Shown: positions 48,148-59,187, numbered from the stretch's first letter. The stretch: 64,000 nucleotides of DNA from Escallonia rubra (GCA_033065855.1 JAVXUO010000473.1:496001-560000); one strand, 5' to 3'. Notes: generated from the letters alone by a model not told the origin. A program made the numbers and translations.

Positions 48148-49000
48148 TGACTTTTGGAGTAGTTTTGTCCTGTAAGGGGACGCCTTTTCATAAGTTTGGC
48201 TTTTAGTATGAGACCCTATGGTTCTGCAATCTTTGTGTCATCTTTCTAATCCAATGGAGAAGATATGGTACTTCTGTATTAGATGCATGATGATCTGGGA
48301 TTTGATAAGACAGACTGATTTTGTAATTCAAATACGCATGCCTTTTGTGATCCATTTCAGCGGAAGTAGAATGGATTCTTGCGTTGCCATGCTAAAGTTC
48401 ATGATTTCTTTCTAAATCTTTCTTTGTTATTACTCAAGCCATGTCTACTTGATAGCGAAAGCAAGCCAAACCACATGTGCACTTCATTTTAACCAAAATT
48501 TTGCATGTAATATTCAAGTAATTCTAATTGGCAAAAGGCTAAATCGTAGCCTCTTATGGTTATCAGCTCCAGAATTGTGATTTATTAGAGGGTGTGTTTA
48601 TCACACAGAATTTAGCATACAAGATATTAACTTTTACTTGTTCATGAATGCTTTAAAATTTGCCTAAACGGCTCTTGTGATTCTTCCTCCCCGGTTTCTT
48701 GATTCCTTCTCCTATGGTTGCTGGAGAGGGCGTGGGGGTAATAGCTACCTAATATTGCGGAGTCTGATCCTCTTGCTAGAAACAGCTAAATCAAAGTTAT
48801 AGCTCCATCAAGCGGTGGTCTTCTTCATGACTCGGCAGAATTCATAGTTATGACATTAACGTACAAATTCACGTTGCACAAGCAATGACAAAATCTAGTC
48901 TGCAACATTTCAGAACCTTCTCTCAGCAAGCAAAAAGATGTACAAAATTGGCCTGTAGAAAGCACCACGAAAACCAAGGACACAAGCCTAAGCCACTACT
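48148..49000. other. 3' flank of the small gene, then intergenic
   Basis: Probably the 3'UTR of the preceding gene followed by spacer toward the converging minus-strand gene. No feature recognised. Confidence 0.4.
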
Positions 49001-49178
49001 TGCATACATTTTCCTTTCTCATTTGGTAATTATGTGCACTTCCTCGTAAGATCCGGATCCAGAAACCTAATCTGCATCAAGAGAGCATAGTGAACGCACA
49101 TTGACCAAAATCAACTGATGAAAAGTGAGAAAACATCATATTCCATACTTGAAAAAACCAGAACTAGATTCAACTGTT

Positions 49179-49278
49179 ATACATGCAGATAGGCTCTTGA
49201 ATGGAATCATATTTGCTCCAATTGCAGCCTTTGCATACCCGCAAGAGCTTGCAGTTGAAGAACTGCCAACTGTATCCC
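49179..49278 (-). other. Candidate downstream exon of the membrane-protein gene
   Basis: On the minus strand an acceptor TTTCAG lies at the start of this stretch. If joined directly to the exon ending at 52534 (phase 1) it reads G-IQLAVLQLQALAGMQRLQLE-QI and a TGA. Another frame stays open slightly longer. A further minus-strand acceptor (CTTGATGCAG) lies near 49070. Which isoform is real cannot be settled from sequence alone. Confidence 0.35.
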
Positions 49279-50196
49279 TGAAATGGTGATTTGAGATGAG
49301 ATACCATAAATTATATTATCTTAACTGTCATATCCAAGCCGAAGTCGACGTTTCAAAAGAACCATATACTTCAGAAAAAACGAAGGTATATCAATATAAA
49401 CAGAGATGGACACTTCATTAAACGAGTGGAATTGAATGTCCAAAGTACATGGACTAGCATACAATTATTTGAAGTCCATACGAATAACAATTTTCACGTG
49501 CACAATGATTACCAATGATGTGTCTTTTCTCATGCCTTTCTTCTCTCTTTTTCCTTGATTTAGTAAAACCACATTTTGCACATCCACTCTTTACTATCTA
49601 TATATTCAACAACGAAAACCACTGCAGAGAAAATATCACTTCAGTCCACTTTCTACCTCCCTCCAAACACCAATTTGCCCCCCCCCCCCCACCAAAAAAG
49701 AGAGAAAAGAAAAAAATTAAGCTCATAATAGACTTTGAGTGGGCAAAAATCTCTCAATCTTAATAGCCTCTTCTCCTTCTCTGGTTCTCAGCACCCAAGA
49801 AGGTAAACAGAGAGCCACTTCTTCACTTCCCTCCTAAGCTATTTTTTAGGTGTACAACTTTCCATCCTAAACTCTGAACACTCTTGCTTTACTTCCCTTA
49901 ATGTCAATAGAGATTTCTCTTCTCCCTAAAATTCCCAATCGTAGTCAAAACATTTGGGCATCACAGACTGAAGTGGTACCTTCAGTCATCCAAAGTGAGG
50001 CGACAGTAGACAGTATTTAAGCTCATAGAAAAGAGTTTTAGCTATTTCAATCACTTTTAGTTGTTTTGTGGAAGAGGGTAGGTAGAGGACATTTTACGAA
50101 ATGAGAGAATATAAAATAAGAAATACTTAACATGAAAAGTAAAGTTGGCAGTATTTGAAAATAAATTGCTTCACTCATTCGATATATTCACCAAGA

Positions 50197-50381
50197 GGAT
50201 GAGCCATGGCGCAACGGTAAGGTCGCTCCACTGTGACCAGGAGGTCAAAGATTCGAGATACAGAAAAAGCCTCTATGAGAAAGTGCGGAAAAGGCTGCAT
50301 ACATTAACCCTCCCCAGACCCCCCCAATCGTGGAGCATCGTGCACTCCCCCATCCTCCCCCTTATCTGATTTGATCTGTAG
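50197..50381 (+). mobile_element. Au-like tRNA-derived SINE
   Basis: The sequence GGATGAGCCATGGCGCAACG, then GTGACCAGGAGGTCAAAGATTCGAG, AAAAAGCCTCTATGAGAAA and AAGGCTGCATACATTA, matches the order of blocks in plant Au SINEs. An A-box (TGGCGCAACGG) and a weakened B-box (GATTCGAGA) are visible. ACCAAGA occurs on both sides (50190-50196, 50382-50388), a plausible TSD. It lies within the presumed intron of the minus-strand membrane-protein gene, in opposite orientation. Confidence 0.72.
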
Positions 50382-50727
50382 ACCAAGACTTTTTCCATTT
50401 ATAGTTTTTTGTAGACACTCACTTCAGCCCTTTTCTCTCTTTCAATTCTTCTGTTAACTGTTTTCCCTTCAACGAACTGGTAATCCCCAAAAGGCAACTA
50501 CCTCCACTACCACTCGTTAATAAGTTTTGGAGTTAGAAACAAATTACAATCCAATATATGTACTTAGTAACAGAGTGACTCAAGGTTTTAACTAGACGAT
50601 AACTTTATATAGTTATCTATAATCACTTGCTGCTTTTCCATTTCTTAACTTCTATCTATATGTAGCTTAACAATAGACTAATAGACAGAAAGTTACTACA
50701 AAAGACGAGCTTTTCGTAAATATATAC

Positions 50728-50777
50728 CTGGTCTTTACAGCGGATGTTTGTTTGTTATGCACGAGAACCCAGAAGAC
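50728..50777 (-). other. Candidate 50-nt exon of the membrane-protein gene
   Basis: On the minus strand it is bounded by acceptor CTCTCAG and donor CCAG|GTATAT. Joined in phase to the exon ending at 52534 it codes G-LLGSRA and then a TAA, giving a 188-aa protein. Using it would leave further 3'UTR exons downstream. Confidence 0.4.
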
Positions 50778-52533
50778 CTGAGAGTTGACAACAAAAGAAC
50801 ATGTTATACTAATTTACAAGTACAGGAAGCAAAAGGCCAAACTAAATTGCAATATAGTTTACTAAAGGGTACTTACTCATAATTTCCTTGTAATGTGCAT
50901 AAATTTCTAAACCATAACCAAAGCCCTTATAACAGGCCTGTTCAGTTAATAAAATTCCCTCTAAGATGCCGCAATCCCTCCTTACTACATGACAACCAGC
51001 ACATTAGGTGGGAATAGTCAAATACATGCTTATAAGGCCTGTGTTGAGAGGGGTAAAAGGATCAAAAGGCCTAAATTGAGTATTGAGTACGGTTTGGTGC
51101 ATGTACCGCAAGGGCTTTTAAAGGCCGATTACTTTGGCTTACTTTGATTTGCTTGTTCCATAGCTTAGGGTATGCATATAGCTTAGGGTATGCATATCCA
51201 TTTTGGACAGACACATCATGTCTCATTGCTAAAGTTTAATGGTTTTGCTTGTTTGAGCTGTTTACCCTGGTAATTGAAAGTGGAGAACACTTCTGACATG
51301 TGACAGTTTGAAGTACTACAAAACAGAAGTGCAATGAGTTTCCTTGACAATGCGTCATACCTTCAGCCACACCGTGGATCAATTTTCTAAGGAAATATAT
51401 GCACTTACACGAAGTGCAGCCCAATCATAGACTTTTGTTAGCAATGGCTAAAAATTTATGCAGCCAAGGTGGTACACTTGATATATCTTGTGATTGAGAG
51501 CATGTAAAACGCTGTGCAGGTGGGGAGGTGAGATTTCATGCTACGGTAAATGGGTCACCATTCTGCAAATAAACCTCCGATAAGCTTGGTGCTGGCAAGC
51601 TTCCCTTCCTCATTATTCAAGTTGGCGTCTTCTTTGTGATTTCCTTGTTCTTTTTTATACTAGACACGTACTTTGCCTATTATTTCTTCCATGTTAATTG
51701 TTTTCCATTCAGATTTGCACACTATCTAGTCTCTCGAGTTCGCAACCTTTTATTCCCATAACCTCCTATGTAGGCTGGTTAATCCAGAAGTTGATGTCTC
51801 TGGAGGATAATAAATATAGAAATAGCCGATCGAAATAGCTTGTTAGGTCATAAATGACCATCATCTGCTACCTTATACGTCTTTCCCCGTTTTGGTAGAG
51901 TACCAAGCATCACCAATATGAAGAAATAGCTAGCATGAGTATTGCCGTCATGGGGCTCAAATCTCAAAAGCCCCTCTAACCCTTCTCCAAAATATACGTT
52001 AAAAATCACATATCAGCAATAACTCCAAGATGCCCTTTGATATGTCGTTGCTATATGCCTCTACTATTCAACCCTAAGTGTATAACAGAATTTTATGCCG
52101 TTGACCCCTAGCATAGTATAGGTTTCCCTGCTAAGAAACCCGAATTAGGCCCCAATTTTACTAGGTATCGTACCCAAAATACAACTATACAAGCGAGGTA
52201 TTCTTCAGAATGTTACACAATACCAGAGCAAGTTTCAAGGGCATTGTATCAGCGATCAATCATGATTCTGCTTTACTTTGCCAAAAAACAACAAAGTAGC
52301 AAGAAAAGACAAGTAAATCAGGCAGGAATTGCTAATTTTCAGGAAGAGAGCCAAAAGTAGATTCTAACACGCATACACTGACTTGCAACACGGTCATGAC
52401 TTCAATTGCCTCTCAGGAACTGAAGGTATCAATGGTATAAAAACATGAAGAAATATTTCAACAGGAACTATGCTGAAAATCTAAATACTAATAAAAGAAA
52501 AAATGGCCTTTTGGATTCTAGAAGACCACATAC

Positions 52534-53077
52534 CTTGAAAGATTATCACCAAGCAAAACAGAACTGTGACGACCATTGCAAAAACATTACTTAAAGATGA
52601 TTTCTTCTTCTCAGCTTTCACTTTTTTCAAGGCCTTCATTCGTGCAGTCCTTTGACGCTTCATCATTGTCAGCTCAGAGATTTCTTTGACCAACTTCATA
52701 TCAGCAGCATCCAACGACGGACCTCCAGGAGGCCGAGGCGGTTTGGGAGGCTTCTCAGAGTTTAGTTTCCTCCGCTTTTCCTTTGCCCATTTCTTCTGCA
52801 GAAAATTCACCATTTCTTCCCCCAACTCTTCCGACGACATCGTTACGTTCTCAGCACTAATCTGACCAGAACTCAACACCTCGTCATATAAACTTAAACC
52901 ATCTCCACCCCTTGCATCTCCATTAAATCCCTCAGACCCACTCCATGTCCTATTCAGCAAATACAGAGCATGTTCACTCCTCAAAGAAAGATCTTTGCTC
53001 CCATCTTCCTCACTCGTATTTCCCCCACTTTCGAGATCAATATCAAGGTCGCTCTCTATCGAGTTTATATGACCCAT
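52534..53077 (-). CDS. Single-pass membrane protein of unknown function (main coding exon)
   Basis: This exon encodes 181 residues from the ATG at 53077-53075 (MGHINSIESDLDIDLESG) and ends at a strong donor CAAG|GTATGT in phase 1. Order: an acidic/Ser-rich N-terminus (1-100) with SLRSEHALYLLNRTWSG; a basic KKWAKEKRRK segment (96-105); a Pro-rich KPPKPPRPPGGPSLDAAD motif (109-126); a basic coiled-coil-like MMKRQRTARMKALKKVKAEK (138-157); and one C-terminal membrane span FAMVVTVLFCLVIIF (166-180). This looks like a plant-specific transmembrane protein family whose function I do not know. The frame is open further upstream without an ATG. A 5'UTR exon with donor CAAG|GTATGC ends at 53516. The last few residues come from downstream exons (candidates at 50728-50777 and 49179-49278). 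A broken duplicate is at 62034-62985. Confidence 0.85.
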
Positions 53078-53515
53078 TACATACCCAATTTTCCTTTCTT
53101 TCTTCCCCCACCTCCAAATCAATATCACTACCAGTATCACATTGCTAACACATTACTATCAAAACATAAGGTACAGCCATACAACATCCGCCCTCAAACG
53201 CAAAATCGCACTTTTCCTAGTTTTAGGTCAAATTAAAGCTACCATACATACCAAGATATCCTAAATAATGCCCTGCATTCAGAAAACCAAAAAAAAAAAA
53301 AAGACTTAAAAACGTCGTTAAGAAGCGATCACAAGAAAATAAAGACAGAGACTCGAGCTTGGGCTGTCTAGTTGAAAAACGAAATTGCAAAATACGTACA
53401 TGTATACAGCGTACAACCCTAATTAGAAAGCAAAAATGGAAATTGGGAATCAAGATCCAAAAATTAAAAGGTACATCATTATGGATGGCAAAAAATACAT
53501 AAGATGGTTGCATAC

Positions 53516-53640
53516 CTTGATGCTGCCGAGTGGCTTGCAAGAAATTGCCCACCCTCGGGATTAAGAAGCTAAATCAAACATTGAACGGATTGAGTCCAAG
53601 GTTGATGGATGGGATGCGGATATTCCGAGTTCGAGAATAC
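53516..53640 (-). promoter_or_regulatory. 5'UTR exon and promoter-proximal region of the membrane-protein gene
   Basis: A donor-like CATCAAG|GTATGC (minus strand) ends a leader exon at 53516. The intron would run to an acceptor shortly upstream of the ATG at 53077. The upstream limit of the exon is not defined. The region is conserved in the duplicate at 62876-62980, where the last exonic base before GT is T instead of G. Confidence 0.5.
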
Positions 53641-54136
53641 TAGTATAAAACTGTGAGCCGAACTTCACCGCTGATGTCGCCGGATTCTGCGTGCCCATTA
53701 AAATATGTTCATATGACAAATATTCACCCCCTTTTGTCTCACAAATTTATTTTAGTTTCTTATTTTTTGTCACTAATGCCTCCACGAATAAAATGTTGTC
53801 TGGATTCTAAATTTGTTTTGGTTGTTCGACAAGGTACTTATGTGATAGTGGATATGATGTCTGTAATTTGACGTTTAATTATCAAAGATGTGTTCACGCT
53901 TGCATTTTCACTCTCTTTTATGCTCCCACTTGACAAATCGGTAGTATTTTCGCGCTTATGTTTTTACTTTGTTCGTGCTCTCATATAACAAACTGGAAAC
54001 TACTTAGTCAAACATCTGAATACGATCAAACCAAGAAGTAACGAGTTTGAAAGTTACAACTTTGGCTACTCGTAATTAATTAAAGTTCGTCGCATGACAA
54101 TATAATTACTCTCTAATGAACCATGCATACAATTTA

Positions 54137-55080
54137 GGGATAATTGCGTAAAATACCCTTGTGGTTTGGGGTCGTTGCAAAAAAACCCTTGCTGTTACAA
54201 AAATTGCAAAAAGACACCGGAGATTGCAAAAGTGTTGCAACCGTCAAAAAAATCGTTCAAAGTGACGGCGTGTGATGTTCACGCTCCTGAAGAGTGTGTT
54301 TGGTAAAGATTAACTTAACGAAATGACAAAAATGCCCTTTATTTCTTCTTCCTTCCCCAAATCCTAAACCCTAACCACCACCCATTTCTGCCACCACCGC
54401 CGCCTCAGCACAATCGCCGGCATCGCAGCCGCCTGCTCTGCCCAATCGACCACCACCACCCCTTTTTCTTGCCACTGCCCGTTCTGCCACCACCGTCCAG
54501 CCCCATGTACCTCCGAAGCCACTAGCCCCAACCACCCACAGAGACCCTTATGCCGCCGTCGCTAGCCCCTTCATCAACCCAAGCCAAGTACACTGCCCCC
54601 ACCGGTGCCTTCCACCCACCGTGAACTCCATGTCACCATCGCCTTCATCAGCCTCGCCATCAACCCCTGCAATCACTGGCCCTAGATCTACAATTAGGGC
54701 CAACCCTAGATCTACAATTCGGGCCAACCCCAACCCCGCCAGGCGCTGCCACCACTTGCCCTGTCCACCCTCCATGAACCTACGTCGCCGTCGGCCAGCC
54801 CCGCCATCAACCCCATCCACATGCGCCGGCGCCGCCACCACGAGCTCAGCCCTGTTGTCCGATATCAACACCATTCATACCCAAAAATAAAAAATAAAGA
54901 CCTAAGATCTACAAATTACAGTATATATAGAGGGCAATTTAGACATTTTCATCATTATGTTACGGGAATCGTCGGTTGCAACACTTTTGCAATCTCCAGT
55001 GTCTTTTTTGCAATTTTTGTAACAGCAGGGATTTTTTTGCAACGACCCCAAACCACAGGGGTATTTTACGCAATTATCCC
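54137..55080. mobile_element. Mutator-like element (MULE) with 107-bp TIRs, TSD TACAATTTA
   Basis: Starts GGGATAATTGCGTAAAATAC and ends with its inverse. The inverted repeats extend about 107 bp (54137-54243 and about 54974-55080), through TGTGGTTTGGGGTCGTTGCA and GATTGCAAAAGTGTTGCAAC. A perfect 9-bp duplication TACAATTTA flanks it (54128-54136, 55081-55089). The interior (54360-54890) is GC-rich and Pro/Ala-codon-rich, like a host gene fragment (Pack-MULE type), but no domain can be named. No transposase is present. Confidence 0.93.
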
Positions 55081-55089
55081 TACAATTTA

Positions 55090-55540
55090 CTGGTAGCATT
55101 TGAGTTTTTATTTTATTTTTTTATAGAAAGGCATAATAGCATAGATAGCATAAAAGTTTTCACCCCATAAGGTGAGTACAAGCCAAGGTTACACACGAGA
55201 CTCCATCGGGATTATAATACAAGAGTTTAAGACAAAGCAAACCTACAAACACAAATATATACACAAAGCGCATGAAGTAAAGGAATTAAAGATCTTATTG
55301 CGGCAAAAAGTCATGCACCCAATCCTGAAAGACGTCTGGATTCTTTAAGAAGAGGCGGCGTGGCTTTGTCGAAACTGACCTGGTGAAAATCCGATAATAA
55401 GTAGCAAAAGTCATACATAATATATAGGAGCGATGGTGTCAGGGATGTCGGATGATTTGCTTTCCCACCACAAAAACACTAACCCTTGTAAAATACACAT
55501 TGACATACCATGGCACCTAATTAAGTCCATCAAAAGCCCC
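55090..55540. other. 3' flank of the exonuclease gene
   Basis: No separate gene is recognised. 55450-55540 is the part downstream of the exonuclease stop that is also present in the duplicate around 56978-57800. Confidence 0.5.
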
Positions 55541-56173
55541 TCAATCAGTTTCCTGGAACAGCTTGTGGCCTATTTTATAAGAAGCATAAGCATCAATGCA
55601 TGCATATTCAACCTGATCTTCACTAAGCACCCTTGCCTCCCAATTACTCTTGCATACATGCTTTGGCTTCTTCATATGGAGTCCTACCACCTCCAGTGCA
55701 AGATCCTTCAATCCCGGCCGGCTAAACTTCCACGGATACTGACGCTTCGCCTCATCACGAATATCAGCGCTGCGGGCACACTCTAGCCCGTACTCATTCT
55801 TAATCTTGGCTATGTCATCACCAACCTCAATTCCCACAAAAGTGAAGTTAGGGTCCATAAGAAAACGCTTGAGGGATTGAGGAATGTCATCCATGTAAAA
55901 GAGTTGAAGGATGAGGCACTTGTCATCTATGCAAAGTTGTAGGGTTGCTGATTTGTTGCTCATGTAGCTGATTGGATGGGGTCGCCATTCAACGTCCAGG
56001 CCAACAACCGTAGGCTTGTTACGGTAAATAGGACCAATGTTTGCCACCCATTCGTCGGCAACAGCGGCTTTATCCGTGACTGTTGTCTCTATGGTTTTCC
56101 CCATGAAGTTGACATGGTATTTTGAGGAAGTGCTGTTGAAGGTTATGGTTGGGTTGGCTCTAGTGGCATACAT
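55541..56173 (-). CDS. DEDDy 3'-5' exonuclease (WRN-exonuclease-like)
   Basis: Intronless, 210 aa. It should remove nucleotides from 3' ends of DNA or RNA using two metal ions. Motif I is VVGLDVEWRP (D60, E62), motif II is FVGIEVGDDIAKI (around D119/D120), and motif III is Y190-ACI-D194, the Tyr-x3-Asp that marks the DEDDy subgroup. SRPGLKDLALEVVG and SNWEARVLSEDQVEYACIDA are typical of plant proteins annotated as Werner syndrome-like exonuclease (3'-5' exonuclease domain, DNA_pol_A_exo1). There is no helicase or RQC part, as is usual for the small plant paralogs. The ATG at 56173-56171 is the first in frame; upstream codons to 56206 lack an ATG. The substrate is not deducible. A partial duplicate lies at 56978-58165. 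Confidence 0.93.
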   Translation of the reverse strand: MYATRANPTITFNSTSSKYHVNFMGKTIETTVTDKAAVADEWVANIGPIYRNKPTVVGLDVEWRPHPISYMSNKSATLQLCIDDKCLILQLFYMDDIPQSLKRFLMDPNFTFVGIEVGDDIAKIKNEYGLECARSADIRDEAKRQYPWKFSRPGLKDLALEVVGLHMKKPKHVCKSNWEARVLSEDQVEYACIDAYASYKIGHKLFQETD

Positions 56174-56977
56174 TGCTGCTAACTTGGAGTGAATTGAGAA
56201 ATGCAAGCCTCTGGCTCTTGAATGAGGAAGTTAGCTCTTAGGTGTGTGCCTTTTATAGAAAGATCTAATCACGAGACTTTAGAGTTTCTCTCTTTGATTG
56301 TAGGTTTTTTTTTTTTTGGTGGGGGTCAATTACTAATAATATATACAGACTTTAGAGTTTCTCTGTTTGATTGTATGTTATGAAATGCATGAATATGAAT
56401 CCTTCATAAGTTAATGGTTTGCTTGGTTTCAATGATCCTTGGTCTACGTAATAATATGAGAACTAATTATTAAGCATGCATGCACTTCAATAGTTCAATA
56501 TATATACTGGCGGGAAAATCAATTGTTAATTAGAAGAAACATGTATATCAAAGAAAAAGGCAAACAAAACATGAACTGTGAGATGTTATACAAATTATTT
56601 TTACTAACTTTTCTCTCATTTAGAATTTAATTATGGAGACTCAAGAACTATTATGATAAGCATTAACTCTTTATTCAAAGGAAATTTACGTACATCAACT
56701 CTTTCCAAATCATGTAATACTGAGAGTCTTGTGCACTCAAGCCACTTATTTTGTCCAAAAAATCCATTGTTCTGCAAACAATCTTTCTTTCGCACGTCAA
56801 AAACTGGTGCATTGTAGGCAAAAGAAGCAAAGCGCGCAACTTTGTCCAAATATTCCAACTCTTTAAAATTTATTCCGTCTGATTTTTGTCACGCAAGGAT
56901 CTGGCAAATAGCCAAAAGCACACAATTTTGTTCAAAGCATTCCGCTTTCTCGAAATTTTATTCTATTTGGTAGCATT
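56174..56977. other. Upstream region of the exonuclease gene
   Basis: No gene is supported. GTATGTTATGAAATGCATGA at about 56375 reappears at 58139, marking the far edge of the duplicated block. Open frame 56858-56631 (minus) shows no domain. Confidence 0.45.
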
Positions 56978-57007
56978 TGATTTGCTTTCCCACCACAAAG
57001 ACACTAA

Positions 57008-57729
57008 GGGTTCGTTTGACAAACAAAAAAAATTGGTTTTCAGTTTTTAAAGAGCAGTTTTTTAAAGAGCAGCTTAATTTTTTTTTTTTTTATAAAAACA
57101 AGTGGGTGTTTGATAACCCCTTTTTTTTTTAGGTTTTTTTTTTTTTGTGTTTGGTAACCCTTTTTATTTTGACTTTTTTTTTTTTGTGGTTTGCGGTGGC
57201 GGTGGTGGGGTGTAGCGGTGGTGACCGGTGGTGGTGGTGGTGGCCAGAGGTGGCTGCCGGCAGTCGCCGGCGGTGGTCGCCGGCTGCCGGAGGTGGCTGC
57301 CGGCAGTCGCCGGCGGCCGGAGGTGGCAGCCGGCAGTCTCCGGCGGTGGTCGCCGGCGGCCGGAGGTGGCTGCCGGTGGTCGCCGGCGGCCGGAGGTGGC
57401 AGCCGGCAGTCTCCGGCGGTGGTCGCCGGCGGCCGGAGGTGGCAGCCGGCAGTCTCCGGCGGTGGTCGCCGACGGCCGGAGGTGGTCGCCGGCGGCCGAC
57501 GGTGGTCGCCTGAGGTGGCTGCCGGCCGTGGGAGGGTGGTGGTGGTGGTCTAAGAAAAAAAAACCAAAAGTGAAAAAAAAAACCAGTTTCTGGAGTTTTT
57601 TTTTTTACTCTTCAGTTTAAAAACTGGTTTTTAAACTGAAAAAAAAAATGGTTACCAAACGCTCCTTTTTTTTTCAGTTTTTTTAAAAACAAAAAAAAAA
57701 AGAGGAAATTTTTTTTGTCAAACCTAGCC
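57008..57729. mobile_element. Harbinger-like non-autonomous element, TSD TAA
   Basis: Ends GGGTTCGTTTGACAAA and TTTGTCAAACCTAGCC are imperfect inverted repeats. TAA flanks both sides (57005-57007, 57730-57732). The parent sequence at about 55478 shows the uninterrupted site CACTAACCCTTG, proving the insertion and its exact 3-bp duplication. The interior has poly-A/T tracts around the minisatellite 57195-57540. Related to the element at 6252-6649. Confidence 0.9.
57195..57540. repeat. GGTGGTCGCCGGCGGCCGGA minisatellite
   Basis: Tandem units of GGTGGTCGCCGGCGGCCGGA plus GGTGGCAGCCGGCAGTCTCC in mixed order. The equivalent core at 6380-6460 has only a few units, so the array has expanded here. 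Long frames in three phases are repeat artefacts. Confidence 0.85.
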
Positions 57730-58324
57730 TAACCCTTGTAAAATACACATTGACATACCATGGCACCTAATTAAGTCCATCAAAAGCCCCTCAATCAGTT
57801 TCCTGGAACAGCTTGTGGTCAATTTTATAAGAAGCATAAGCATCAATGCATGCATATTCAACCTGATCTTCATTAAGCACCCTTGCCTCCCAATTACTCA
57901 TGCATACATGCTTTGGCTTCTTCATATAGAGTTCTGCCACCTCCCTTGCAAGATCCTTCAATCCCCGGCAGGCTAAACTTCCACGGATACCAACGCTTCG
58001 CCTCCTCACGGATACCACTGCGGGCACACTCTAGCCCGTACTCATTCTTAAGCTTGGCTATGTTATCTCCAACCTCAATTCCCACAAAAGTTAATTAGGG
58101 TCCATAAGAAAACGCTTGAGGTATTGAGGTGAAAATAGTATGTTATGAAATGCATGATTATGACTCTTTTTATACTGTTTTAGGTGAGTTTTAGTAGTAA
58201 AAAACTCAATACATAGGTTTACTAAAAGTGATAATAAAAAAAAACTCGTAAAAAAGTGAAAATAGTAATATTTGTTATTAGTATTTTATATATGAGTATA
58301 AACTTTTAATTTTCCGTTGTTGAT

Positions 58325-58354
58325 CCCGTGTGTAACGCACGGGGTTAATACTAG
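58325..58354 (+). mobile_element. Helitron 3' end
   Basis: A hairpin CCCGTGTG-TAA-CGCACGGG (one mismatch) at 58325-58343 is followed by GTTAATA and CTAG (58351-58354), then T. Helitron 3' termini have a short hairpin a few bases before CTRR and insert between A and T. The 5' end (TC...) could not be placed upstream, so only the terminus is given. The same terminus occurs inverted at 62982-63011. Confidence 0.65.
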
Positions 58355-59187
58355 TTTTATTCTACTTGCTTTAACCCACCAAGGAAATTGTGTGGTTTTG
58401 AGCAAAGGGTCAAAAGCACATAACTGCTCAAAAGCACACAACTTTGCTCACAATATTCCATTCCCATCAACTCATCCTTATTTCAACTTTGTAATGAAGA
58501 AGCAAAAAAGAAAAGTTAGGTGGAAAATAACTTAGATTAAAGTGCTTGGAAGTGTCGGTTTGACGACGAACGTCAATTATATTGATTTTTTTGCAGCCTA
58601 CTTTAATACTGAATTATCCAATAATAAAGATAAATATTTTTTTACGAATAAGGATCTTTTACTGTACAATATATCAACTTTGATGACAAAAGATTGTCAC
58701 TAAATTTATTTTATTGTTGTTCATAAAATTAATATTGACTTTTTTTTTTATCACTAAATGCACTTAGAGAGTACTTTTATGTAGTTGGGCCGAGCTAGAA
58801 TTAAAACGAAAGCTAGAATCAAGCTTGTCATTTTGGGTGTCACTTGCTTTCTCCTTGCTTGGGCTACGTCTTAGACTGGCCCATAACAAAATTAGCCTAA
58901 TTGCAAATAATCCCCTAAAGTTTACAACTTTGAGCAATTCAAACTATGACCTTCCAATTTGAGCATTAAAACCTTGAGGTTTCCGATTTGAAGCAATTGG
59001 ACCCAAATTCCCATTATGTGCCTCTCATCGGAGTTTCAAGGGCAATGATAACGAAAAAAATATTATTAATGAAATAATTAGGTTAAAACAAAAAGAGTAT
59101 TTCAGTTGTCCACTTCATTTAAAAATAAGCAGCCATAGTTTGATTTTTTTTTAATTCTTATTTCTGTCATCCAACAATCACCACACC
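58355..59187. other. Intergenic, nothing recognised
   Basis: AT-rich spacer between the Helitron end and the hAT element. No gene or bounded repeat. Confidence 0.4.

Larger units (their letters stand above)
56978..58165 (-). pseudogene. Truncated duplicate of the 3'-5' exonuclease gene
   Basis: 56978-57007 plus 57733-58132 match the parent from about 55454 to 55890, and 58139-58165 matches the parent from about 56375. About 0.48 kb of the parent, holding the start codon and motif I (LDVEW), is missing between the two. What remains codes the motif II and III regions (GIEVGDNIAKLKNEYGLECA, VEYACIDAYASYKI), with a frameshift between them around 57960-58020. It is interrupted by the element 57008-57729. 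Same orientation as the parent, so a local direct duplication. It cannot make an active exonuclease. Confidence 0.9.

Noticed and set aside
50197..50270. Possible tRNA gene (A-box and B-box like sequence)
   Set aside because: It continues into the conserved Au SINE body and has a likely TSD; it does not fold as a complete tRNA with a clear anticodon arm.
57145..57620. Three overlapping Trp/Arg/Gly-rich frames
   Set aside because: Artefacts of the GGTGGTCGCCGGCGG minisatellite.
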